Shown here piece after piece: positions 5,498-11,594 of a stretch of 12,327 nucleotides of DNA (position 1 is its first letter; every line of letters begins with the position of its first letter). The stretch spans positions 1 through 12,327 of the forward strand of contig CAYYAU010000015.1 of the NCBI GenBank assembly GCA_964469765.1, in the 5' to 3' direction. The translations under genes and the position numbers were made by a program. A model generated the notes under the pieces. That model searched no databases. It saw nothing but the letters and a program-made list of their open reading frames with translations, and was not told where the DNA came from. The DNA is from CAYYAU01 sp964469765 [NCBI: uncultured Clostridia bacterium]. Lineage in GTDB: Bacteria; UBA6262; WVXT01; CAYYAU01.

Positions 5498-7426
5498 ATG
5501 ACATATACATATCCAAAAAAGTATGATGTTATAGTGGTTGGAGCAGGACATGCTGGTTGTGAAGCAGCATTGGTATCAAGTAGAATGGGACTGTCTACAT
5601 TATTAGTTACAATAAACTTGGATACTGTAGCGCAGATGTCTTGTAATACATCCATTGGAGGAGTAGCAAAAGGACAGATTGTAAAAGAGATTGATGCATT
5701 GGGTGGCAAAATGGCAATCAATACCGACAAAACAGGGATACAGTTCAGAATTCTCAATAGAAAAAAAGGACCAGCTGTGCAATCACCAAGAGCCCAATGT
5801 GATAAAAAACTGTATCAGTTTACAATGAAACAAACCATAGAAAAACAAAGAAACCTTGATTTAAAACAGGAAGAAACCACAAAAATTCTCACAAAAAATG
5901 GGAAGGTTACCGGCATTTTAACTCGGCTTAACAATATATATCTTGGGAAAGCGTTAATTATAACAACAGGAACATTTCTAAAGGGGATTATCCATATAGG
6001 GGAAAGTATAATACCTGCTGGAAGAGGTGGTGAGTTTCCTGCTAATTATCTTTCTTCTTCTTTAAAGGAGTTAGGATTTGAGATAAAAAGACTTAAAACA
6101 GGAACACCACCACGAATTAATAGAAGAAGTATTGATTTTTCAAAACTAACTGAACAGTTATCAGATAACCCACCTGTTCCTTTCTCAATGTTTACTGAAA
6201 AAATTATCCAACCACTTCTTCCTTGTTGGATTGCTTATACAAACAATACAACCCACAAGATTATTCAGGATAACTTCCACAGAGCACCTCTTTTTTCTGG
6301 ACAAATAAAAGGGATTGGGCCAAGATATTGCCCTTCTATAGAGGATAAAATAAGAAAGTTTCCAGAAAAACAGCGTCATCAGATATTCTTAGAACCAGAA
6401 GGCTACAATACAGAAGAAATTTATGCAAATGGTCTTGCTACAAGTCTTCCTCCAGATGTTCAAGTTAAAATGGTAAGAAGTGTAAGAGGATTAGAAAAAG
6501 CTGAGATTGAAAGGTTTGGGTATGCTATTGAATATGATTTTTGCCCACCAACACAACTAAAACCAACTTTAGAAACCAAGATGGTTGAGAATCTATATTT
6601 TGCTGGACAAATTAATGGAACATCAGGATACGAGGAAGCAGCAGGTCAAGGTATAATGGCAGGCATCAACGCTTGCTTAAAACTCAAAGGAGAACAGCCT
6701 TTTATTCTTAATAGATCCCAGGCATATATTGGAGTCCTGATAGATGATTTAGTTACAAAGGGTGTAATGGATCCATATAGAATGTTTACCTCTCGGGCTG
6801 AATATAGACTTATTTTAAGAGCAGACAATGCTGATTTAAGGCTTATGGAGTATGGGTATAAGTTTGGTCTTTTTACAAAACAACAATATAAAAGATTTTG
6901 TTCTTATAAAAAAATTTTGGGAAAGGCATTAAATAAAGCTAAAAAAGCGGTAAGCCCTTCTCGGAAACTTACCTTTGCTCAGATTATTAAAAGAGGAGAA
7001 AAGATACCCTCAAATGAATGGAAAATAGATGAAAAGGTTAAAAATGAGGTTGAAATAGAACTTAAATATGAAGGTTATATAAAAAGACAACTTCAAGAAA
7101 TTGAAAAATTCAAAAAACTTGAAGAAAAGAAAATACCTGATAATATTAATTATGATAATATACAAGGACTTCTTACAGAAGCAAAACTAAAACTTAAACA
7201 AATAAAACCCGTATCAATTGGTCAAGCATCAAGAATATCAGGAGTAACACCTGCGGATATAGGAATTCTCTTGGTACACCTTAAGAAACAGCTTAAAAAA
7301 TCCAAAATCCAAATAACAAAGAAGTCACCATCTCATCTGCCATCAGTTCTCAAGTCACGTGGTCAGAGAGACGGTAGCCAGGCAAGTCACCAAGTCACCA
7401 GTTACCAGTTATCAGAAAAGTCATAA
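5498..7426 (+). CDS. mnmG: tRNA uridine-5-carboxymethylaminomethyl modification enzyme MnmG
   Basis: MnmG (GidA) is the FAD- and NADH-using partner of MnmE in wobble-uridine modification. The 642 residues begin with the FAD-binding Rossmann motif GAGHAG (15-20). Signatures include SCNTSIGGVAKGQIVKEID with Cys49, and GPRYCPSIEDK with Cys278, equivalent to the two redox or catalytic cysteines of E. coli MnmG. The second signature GTSGYEEAAGQG is present. The C-terminal helical domain ends with SIGQASRISGVTPADIGILL, where family members normally stop within a few residues. Here about 41 further residues (from about 602) are encoded by repeat-like DNA (7301-7425) and are probably not functional. 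The ATG was chosen by homology; AAGG lies too far upstream (18 bases) to be a strong ribosome-binding site. Confidence 0.96.
   Translation: MTYTYPKKYDVIVVGAGHAGCEAALVSSRMGLSTLLVTINLDTVAQMSCNTSIGGVAKGQIVKEIDALGGKMAINTDKTGIQFRILNRKKGPAVQSPRAQCDKKLYQFTMKQTIEKQRNLDLKQEETTKILTKNGKVTGILTRLNNIYLGKALIITTGTFLKGIIHIGESIIPAGRGGEFPANYLSSSLKELGFEIKRLKTGTPPRINRRSIDFSKLTEQLSDNPPVPFSMFTEKIIQPLLPCWIAYTNNTTHKIIQDNFHRAPLFSGQIKGIGPRYCPSIEDKIRKFPEKQRHQIFLEPEGYNTEEIYANGLATSLPPDVQVKMVRSVRGLEKAEIERFGYAIEYDFCPPTQLKPTLETKMVENLYFAGQINGTSGYEEAAGQGIMAGINACLKLKGEQPFILNRSQAYIGVLIDDLVTKGVMDPYRMFTSRAEYRLILRADNADLRLMEYGYKFGLFTKQQYKRFCSYKKILGKALNKAKKAVSPSRKLTFAQIIKRGEKIPSNEWKIDEKVKNEVEIELKYEGYIKRQLQEIEKFKKLEEKKIPDNINYDNIQGLLTEAKLKLKQIKPVSIGQASRISGVTPADIGILLVHLKKQLKKSKIQITKKSPSHLPSVLKSRGQRDGSQASHQVTSYQLSEKS
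7301..7425 (+). repeat. Repeat-like sequence forming the 3' end of mnmG
   Basis: The sequence changes from ordinary coding DNA to short repeated words: TCCAAAATCCAAATAAC, then AAGTCAC four times between 7322 and 7398, then near-repeats of CACCAGTTACCAGTTATCAG. AAATCCAAA words also make up the hairpin at 8885-8946. This looks like intergenic repeat material that has run into the gene and supplied its stop codon. Confidence 0.65.
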
Positions 7427-7462
7427 TAGGTGCAACTTCAAATTGTATAAAATAGACAAATT

Positions 7463-8230
7463 ATGGCAAAACTAATCTTTCTTGGAACTGCTGGATACAT
7501 ACCTTCAAAACACAGGGATAATACCTCATTAGTTTTTATAGACGATAGTGGAGAGGGTTTTCTTATTGACTGTGTTGGAAGTGTAATTCATAAACTCCTT
7601 AAGGCAAAGGTTAATTATAAAGAACTAAACCATATACTTCTAACTCATAATCATATTGACCATATATATGGGCTTGTTTCACTCTTTCATACACAATTAG
7701 GAATAAGAAAGAAAATTAATATATATGGCTCTATCGAGACATTAACGTTTACAAAAAAAATTTTTGAAACACATAATCTCAATGACCCTGAAAGATTTCC
7801 AAAACCTGTTTATAATGAAGTGAAAGTAAATAAGCCATTTTTTAAATCATCTAATGTTGAAATTTCAGCATTTGGTGTAAAACACATCTCTTCTTCAGTT
7901 GGGTTTAAATTTATCATAAAACCTTCAAGAATTAGTTGGATATACACATCGGATACAGCATATAATGAAACACTCATTGATACTATAAAGAATACCGATT
8001 ACTTAATCCACGAATGCTCCGCTCCTTCCTATTATCCTTATAATAAACAGATGCACACATCAGCTTTAGAATTAGGTAGGTTAGCAGAAAAGTCAAAGGT
8101 AAAGGTCCTAATTCCTATCAACTTCTCTACAGAATTAAATTATGATTTAAATGAGATATTAATTGAACTAAACCAAAACTTCACAGGAAAAATAATCATC
8201 CCTTCTGACTTAGATGTTTTAGAAATTTAA
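7463..8230 (+). CDS. MBL-fold metallohydrolase, RNase Z-like, one metal ligand missing
   Basis: This 255-residue protein belongs to the metallo-beta-lactamase fold and resembles RNase Z and related phosphodiesterases. The N-terminus FLGTAGYIPSKHRDNTS is typical. Visible ligands are THNHIDH (His62, His64, Asp66, His67), His141 in VKHISSS, Asp164 in TSDTAYN, and the catalytic-type motif HECSA...MHTSA (His183, His198). In RNase Z the last ligand is the His of a THxSxRY-like motif; here the same place reads PINFSTE (Asn220), one base away from His. The second metal site may be weakened or altered. No clear Shine-Dalgarno precedes the ATG. It lies 36 bases after mnmG and is probably the last gene of the operon. 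A role in tRNA 3' processing is possible but not shown. Confidence 0.85.
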   Translation: MAKLIFLGTAGYIPSKHRDNTSLVFIDDSGEGFLIDCVGSVIHKLLKAKVNYKELNHILLTHNHIDHIYGLVSLFHTQLGIRKKINIYGSIETLTFTKKIFETHNLNDPERFPKPVYNEVKVNKPFFKSSNVEISAFGVKHISSSVGFKFIIKPSRISWIYTSDTAYNETLIDTIKNTDYLIHECSAPSYYPYNKQMHTSALELGRLAEKSKVKVLIPINFSTELNYDLNEILIELNQNFTGKIIIPSDLDVLEI

Positions 8231-8341
8231 TAGGGACACATCCCATTTATTTTTACCTTATCAGGTTCAGATTCCAATATTCCATTACCTAAAAGCTAAA
8301 TTAGATTCAGGCGGAAGGTTTTACCCCAGTTTTACATCTTA
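8231..8341. other. Gap between convergent genes, weak palindrome
   Basis: This gap separates the MBL gene from the convergent Spy-like gene. GGGA-CACA-TCCC (8233-8244) is a 4-bp stem followed by an AT-rich stretch, ATTTATTTTT. It could act as a weak terminator for the plus-strand operon, or be one end of a small palindromic element. No gene and no strong terminator are visible. Confidence 0.4.
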
Positions 8342-8773
8342 TTACCTTTTTTGTTTTCTTGCTTTCCTTCGTTGAAGAAATTTCCTATGTGCAAATTTCT
8401 TTTTCTCTCCTTCAAATTTTTTATAAAGTTTCTCAAACTTCTTTTTCTGCCCATCATTCAATATGGATTTTATCTCAATCTGAAATGACTTCTTTATTTT
8501 TTCAAATTCAGGAGCCATCTTTTTCTTTAATTCTTCAATTGCTTCTCTTTTTTTCTCTAAAATCCTGTGTAATTTTTCTTTCTGTTTTTCATCTAAATTA
8601 AGGCTTCTGCAGAATCTTTGTCCTAACTTTTCAGGTGCTCTTCGTCGCGATGGAAATGGCCGGATGGGTCTAATCCTCTTTAAAGCAACGGTACTATTAA
8701 CAACAAATCCAAATAACACCCCCACAACAAAAATTGCAATAGCTAACAAAATACTGATTGTTTTTTTATTCAT
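8342..8773 (-). CDS. Spy/CpxP-like periplasmic stress protein
   Basis: The 143-residue protein has an N-terminal hydrophobic segment (about 5-27) that acts as a signal or anchor, then a highly charged, almost fully helical body. Two LTxxQ-like motifs are visible, LNLDEKQ (58-64) and LNDGQ (105-109), as in Spy, CpxP and ZraP proteins, which bind unfolded proteins or metal in the periplasm and damp envelope-stress signalling. The C-terminus is very rich in Lys and Arg. An excellent Shine-Dalgarno, AGGAGGG (8787-8781), lies 7 bases before the ATG. It follows an ECF sigma factor and its anti-sigma factor, a common arrangement for this family, so it is probably a target and feedback part of the module. 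Family placement rests on motif pattern and context. Confidence 0.8.
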   Translation of the reverse strand: MNKKTISILLAIAIFVVGVLFGFVVNSTVALKRIRPIRPFPSRRRAPEKLGQRFCRSLNLDEKQKEKLHRILEKKREAIEELKKKMAPEFEKIKKSFQIEIKSILNDGQKKKFEKLYKKFEGEKKKFAHRKFLQRRKARKQKR

Positions 8774-8823
8774 TTTAAATCCCTCCTAATGTTCCGCCGA
8801 AGCAGCAGAAATTCGAGAATTTT

Positions 8824-8862
8824 GGTTATTAAGTTACTAAAGAACTTAATAATTCAATAACC
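8824..8862. repeat. Perfect 10-bp inverted repeat in the gap before the Spy-like gene
   Basis: TTATTAAGTT (8826-8835) and AACTTAATAA (8843-8852) pair perfectly around a 7-base loop. An alternative pairing joins GGTTATT (8824-8830) with AATAACC (8856-8862). The stem is AT-only apart from one pair and no T-run follows on the coding strand, so it is not a classical terminator. It may be an mRNA processing or stability element. Confidence 0.6.
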
Positions 8863-8884
8863 CCGTAAGTATCAAGTATCATAC

Positions 8885-8946
8885 AAATCCCAATACTACC
8901 AAACAAATCCAAATTTTGAGTTTGGGATTTTGTAGTATTTGGATTT
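8885..8946. repeat. Long imperfect hairpin built of AAATCC words
   Basis: AAATCC-C-AATACTAC (8885-8899) pairs with GTAGTATT-T-GGATTT (8932-8946), 14 of 15 positions. Inside it AAATCCAAA (8905-8913) pairs with TTTGGGATTT (8921-8930) with one bulge. Flanking AATAACCCC (8856-8864) and GGGGTTATT (8960-8968) are also complementary and could close a structure of more than 100 bases. It fills the gap between the anti-sigma and Spy-like genes. Confidence 0.75.
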
Positions 8947-8968
8947 TGGATTTTTCATTGGGGTTATT

Positions 8969-9436
8969 TTATCCTTGATACACTGTAAAATAAATTACAT
9001 CCTCATTTGTAATTTTAGATTCAGAGAAGATTGCCTTTTCAAAAGAACTTAACGACTCTTCAAAAACATAACTTTTAATTTCTTCATAACTATTATTTTT
9101 ATTTATCCCAGATATTCCAAAAATAAATGCTAATATAAAAACTAAACTCACAATCTCAATAGAAACCGTTCTTTTGGCAACATTTATGAATTCCTTAAAT
9201 ATATCTACTGGAAATTTTTCCTTATAAATACGATTGAACAGTCTTGTTTCAAAAAATGGGGGTAGTTTAATTTTTTCTTTATATGAAAACAATCTTTTAA
9301 TTTTCTTTAGATCCTCTATTTCCTGACGACATAAATGACATATTTTTATATGCTCCTTTACAATATCCGCCTCTTTTTTTGTTAATTCACCGTCAATATA
9401 AGAAGATAATAACATCTTGATTTTCCTACAATTCAT
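8969..9436 (-). CDS. Zinc-finger anti-sigma factor (membrane-bound)
   Basis: The 155-residue protein has a zf-HC2 / ZAS domain at its N-terminus, with Cys3 and the motif HIKICHLC (His29, Cys33, Cys36), the ligands of an anti-sigma zinc-binding domain. One membrane segment lies at about 91-111 (SIEIVSLVFILAFIFGISGI), so the N-terminal sigma-binding part is cytoplasmic and the last 40 or so residues are outside. The start codon overlaps the sigma factor stop by one base (TAATG), which implies coupled, stoichiometric synthesis. It most likely holds the upstream ECF sigma factor inactive until an envelope signal arrives. Confidence 0.9.
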   Translation of the reverse strand: MNCRKIKMLLSSYIDGELTKKEADIVKEHIKICHLCRQEIEDLKKIKRLFSYKEKIKLPPFFETRLFNRIYKEKFPVDIFKEFINVAKRTVSIEIVSLVFILAFIFGISGINKNNSYEEIKSYVFEESLSSFEKAIFSESKITNEDVIYFTVYQG

Positions 9437-10035
9437 TATTCATTGCCTCCTATTTCATATATCCGATACACCGGCTCTAATTTTTCTTTAAGTTTTTGTC
9501 TTGCCCTAAATAACCACACCTTAACCTTATCTATTGATATATTCATAACTTTTGATATTTCATCATAGCTTAAATGCTCAATCTCTTTTAGTGTAAAAAT
9601 AACACGATACTTTTCTGGTATAGCGTTTAATATCTTTTGAATAGTATTTTGTAATTCCTTTCTTATCATTTTATCTTCGAGATTTTCTTCTTTTATATCA
9701 AGAACATCCTTTAATTTCATTGATTCTTTTAAAGAAAGTTCGCTTTCTAACGAAATAATTTTTGTTCTTTTTTGGTTTTTTCTTAAGGTATCTAAACATT
9801 TATTAACAGTAATTCTATAAAGCCATGTAGAAAATGAAGATTTATATTTAAAAGAACCTAACGAATAATACACTTTAATAAATACCTCCTGAGTTATATC
9901 GTCTGCCTGGTCAGGCATCCCAGTAATTGAGTATATTGTATTAAAAACCCTGTCTTTGTATTTATGAACCAGCTCTTCAAATGCCTTACTGTTGCCTTTT
10001 TTGAATGCTCTTATAAGCTCAAAGTCTTCGTTCAT
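9436..10035 (-). CDS. ECF-type RNA polymerase sigma factor
   Basis: The 199 residues match the sigma-70 ECF family, RpoE/SigW-like. Region 2 contains DDITQEVFIKVY (45-56), the core-binding part, and the promoter-melting stretch STWLYRITVNKCLDTLRK (69-86). Region 4 carries the -35-binding helix-turn-helix LSYDEISKVMNISIDKVK (155-172), followed by FRARQKLKEKL. There is no region 1.1 or 3, as expected for ECF factors. The ATG at 10035 gives the usual N-terminus; only a weak purine-rich AGAAAGAG lies upstream. An ECF-type promoter sits 20 bases before it, so it is probably autoregulated. Overlap with a zinc-finger anti-sigma gene and a following Spy-like gene points to an envelope-stress response. 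Confidence 0.95.
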   Translation of the reverse strand: MNEDFELIRAFKKGNSKAFEELVHKYKDRVFNTIYSITGMPDQADDITQEVFIKVYYSLGSFKYKSSFSTWLYRITVNKCLDTLRKNQKRTKIISLESELSLKESMKLKDVLDIKEENLEDKMIRKELQNTIQKILNAIPEKYRVIFTLKEIEHLSYDEISKVMNISIDKVKVWLFRARQKLKEKLEPVYRIYEIGGNE

Positions 10036-10055
10036 AAATTTTCTCTTTCTAATAT

Positions 10056-10085
10056 TTAGACGTTTGAAACAGGTAAAATGTTACA
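10056..10085 (-). promoter_or_regulatory. ECF-type promoter of the sigma/anti-sigma/Spy-like operon
   Basis: On the minus strand TGTAAC (10085-10080) is followed after 17 bases by CGTCTAA (10062-10056). This matches the AAC-type -35 and CGTC-type -10 recognised by RpoE/SigW-like ECF factors. The expected start is about 15 bases before the sigma gene's ATG. Self-recognition is inferred. Confidence 0.75.
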
Positions 10086-10090
10086 GAATT

Positions 10091-10185
10091 GGGGTCAGAC
10101 CTTGAAATGTGAAAAGTCCACGAAAAATGGTGAAAAAATCACCCTGACTCCTTTTTCTTTGTGTCCCCTGTCAAAGTCTGACCCC
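10091..10185. mobile_element. 95-bp palindromic element, REP/MITE-like
   Basis: GGGGTCAGAC (10091-10100) and GTCTGACCCC (10176-10185) are perfect 10-bp terminal inverted repeats. Inside is a perfect 5-bp hairpin, GGTGA-AAAAA-TCACC (10129-10143). There is no coding capacity. The left end recurs inverted at 11559-11586. Such elements resemble the repeats mobilised by IS200-like REP-associated transposases, but no transposase lies in this window, so that link is inference. No target-site duplication is evident. Confidence 0.75.
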
Positions 10186-10196
10186 ATATCCGCTCT

Positions 10197-10370
10197 TTAA
10201 TCTTTAGTCGTTGCCCATACCAAAGCAATAACCCACCCTATTAGTGTCCAACCCAAGAATAGATTGAGAATAACTATTGCTGTTGTATTTTTTTTATGGT
10301 TGGCCCCAGCCACAATTGAAGGAGTAAAGTAGATTAAAGCAGCTACTATTAGTAGAATAATTCCTTCCAT
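10197..10370 (-). CDS. Superinfection immunity family small membrane protein
   Basis: The 57-residue protein reads MEGIILLIVAALIYFTPSIV at its start, then a short polar loop, then LNLFLGWTLIGWVIALVWA and a charged tail. Two membrane segments and the LNLFLGWTxIGWVIALVWA signature are characteristic of the family named after phage T4 Imm (Imm_superinfect). T4 Imm blocks DNA entry of a second phage; chromosomal homologues are common and mostly uncharacterised. AAAGGAG (10387-10381) lies 10 bases before the ATG. A -1 frame extension of the upstream barrel-like gene would end at 10370 as TAATG, overlapping this start. The gene lies directly beside the 95-bp palindromic element. Family assignment is by sequence recognition; a phage-defence role is not shown. 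Confidence 0.87.
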   Translation of the reverse strand: MEGIILLIVAALIYFTPSIVAGANHKKNTTAIVILNLFLGWTLIGWVIALVWATTKD

Positions 10371-10434
10371 TATTTCTTTTCTCCTTTCTCAATGTAGTTG
10401 TTGATGCCTTTGGATATCTTATCTAAATCAGCAT

Positions 10435-11187
10435 TTATGGATAAGTTTTTATTGATAACCCTAATCCTACTCTATTACCAAGTTTTATTCTTTCTCCTGA
10501 ATTTTCTATGAAGTGAGGGAGTATTAAGTTTGATGAGTCTCCATCAACTAATACTTTTGGTTCATTAAAAACTATCTCTCTTAATATATCAAAAAATAAC
10601 CATAAATTTACACTTTTACTTAATTCAATATCCATTTTCCCAAATGCTCCAAAGGAAGTTCCTTTTGTATGTACACTTACACTATTTCCTGTATCATAAA
10701 ATTCTCCACCTTCGTATATACCCGGGTCACCCCACCATGCTGGCTTTACAGTATCAAAATTATTATCATAACTATAAGTTCCATATTGAGGTCCTACTAT
10801 AAACGAAATAGCTTTATAATTCATACCAAAACCACCATAAAAATCAAAACCTATGATATCGGGATTCCTTTCTGGAATTGATATAATATCTCCACCAATA
10901 GATAACTTAAATCTCCAATCCCTTAAAATTTGTGTTTTACTAACTCTAATAGGAAATAAATAACTATATTCTATAAAAAAAGAAGCCAACGCTTTTGTCC
11001 CATTATATTCAGAAGAATCCAGTTCAAAATAATAATAATCCCAAAAGTCATCAGTCATTGCGTAACTTCCTTTGTAATTAGGTCTGTAATAATTTACTAA
11101 ATACATCCCAACTCCAAAATCTAGTTTTTCATATGTATTATCAGAAGCTTCTAAAACTCCTTTATAGAAAAATATATTCGTTATCAA
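10435..11187 (-). CDS. Exported barrel-like protein of unknown function, probable frameshift at 3' end
   Basis: I do not recognise this protein, about 250 residues from the TTG at 11187. It is rich in aromatic and Gly residues with alternating strands (for example FDFYGGFGMNYKAISFIVGP and RVGLGLSI at the end), suggesting an outer-membrane beta-barrel or a beta-rich exported protein. The TTG lies inside a hydrophobic stretch; the frame is open upstream to 11229, adding KYFFFILF, so the signal peptide probably starts earlier, perhaps at ATT 11214 (ATT AAA TAT). No ATG or clear Shine-Dalgarno is present. At 10446-10450 a run of five A (minus strand) precedes an early stop. The -1 frame continues 22 codons past this stop (NADLDKISKGINNYIEKGEKK) to a TAATG overlap with the immunity gene. 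A one-base loss is likely. Confidence 0.65.
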   Translation of the reverse strand: MITNIFFYKGVLEASDNTYEKLDFGVGMYLVNYYRPNYKGSYAMTDDFWDYYYFELDSSEYNGTKALASFFIEYSYLFPIRVSKTQILRDWRFKLSIGGDIISIPERNPDIIGFDFYGGFGMNYKAISFIVGPQYGTYSYDNNFDTVKPAWWGDPGIYEGGEFYDTGNSVSVHTKGTSFGAFGKMDIELSKSVNLWLFFDILREIVFNEPKVLVDGDSSNLILPHFIENSGERIKLGNRVGLGLSIKTYP

Positions 11188-11269
11188 AAAAAGAATAAAA
11201 AAGAAATATTTAATATTAAAAATTAAAAGTTATTAACAAAAATAAATAAAGTTAGTTTTATTCTTTAAA

Positions 11270-11410
11270 TTACTCTGGCATTAAAACTTCTATTTTTGCT
11301 GCAATTTCTCCAAATTCCTTATCTAAAGTTGCAACTTTATTGTTATAACTTAAAAGCGAACCTGAGGGTTCAATTGCCAACTTGTATAATTGGTCATATT
11401 GAGATAACAC
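11270..11410 (-). CDS. Short ORF, possibly a gene remnant
   Basis: From a GTG at 11410 the frame encodes 46 residues ending in NNKVATLDKEFGEIAAKIEVLMPE. The composition is protein-like (helical, charged), unlike random AT-rich DNA. A TAA lies two codons before the GTG, and no convincing Shine-Dalgarno is visible. I do not recognise it. It may be the C-terminal end of a broken gene or a genuine small protein. Its position inside the repeat-bracketed segment favours a remnant. Confidence 0.35.
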   Translation of the reverse strand: MLSQYDQLYKLAIEPSGSLLSYNNKVATLDKEFGEIAAKIEVLMPE

Positions 11411-11461
11411 ATTTTAATCTCAAATCCAAAGGCAGAAAAGAGGGAAAGTCTTTTTAATTTA

Positions 11462-11498
11462 TTATTCTCATCCCGAGACTGTATCGGGATAAGAATAA
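11462..11498. repeat. 15-bp hairpin with one mismatch
   Basis: TTATTCT-C-ATCCCGA (11462-11476) pairs with TCGGGAT-A-AGAATAA (11484-11498) around the loop GACTGTA. No T-run follows on either strand, so it is more likely a dispersed palindromic repeat than a terminator. Confidence 0.7.
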
Positions 11499-11558
11499 GT
11501 ATTTCTATTATGAAAAGTTATAGGAACATTTGCGTGTCTACCTCTGATTCTTCATAAT

Positions 11559-11586
11559 CTTTTCACATTTCAAGGTCTGACCCCAA
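11559..11586 (-). repeat. Inverted 28-bp copy of the left end of the palindromic element
   Basis: These 28 bases are the exact reverse complement of 10089-10116, which includes the terminal repeat GGGGTCAGAC. The bases outward, CCCCAAATCCG, also resemble CCCCATATCCG beyond the right end of the 95-bp element. The two copies face each other across about 1.5 kb. Confidence 0.85.
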
Positions 11587-11594
11587 ATCCGTAC

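Larger units (their letters stand above)
11188..11594. other. AT-rich gap with one short ORF, a hairpin and an inverted repeat copy
   Basis: About 400 bases lie between the barrel-like gene and the ATPase fragment. The part nearest the barrel-like gene (11188-11269) is nearly pure A and T and holds its likely signal-peptide start and promoter, though no clear boxes can be called. The rest holds a 46-codon ORF, a hairpin at 11462-11498 and the inverted repeat copy at 11559-11586, each listed separately. Confidence 0.5.

Noticed and set aside
8359-8601. Plus-strand 80-codon ORF opposite the Spy-like gene
   Set aside because: It is the antisense shadow of a Lys- and Glu-rich coding region (Phe, Ser and Leu rich) and has no family features.
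10089-10186. Riboswitch or leader RNA of the sigma operon
   Set aside because: It lies upstream of the predicted ECF promoter, and its perfect terminal repeats with an inverted partial copy elsewhere fit a palindromic mobile element.
10669-10881. Plus-strand ORF opposite the barrel-like gene
   Set aside because: It is Ile, Thr and Ser rich low-complexity sequence, antisense to the better-supported minus-strand frame.
11484-11510. Rho-independent terminator after the CCCGA/TCGGG hairpin
   Set aside because: No run of T follows the stem on either strand.
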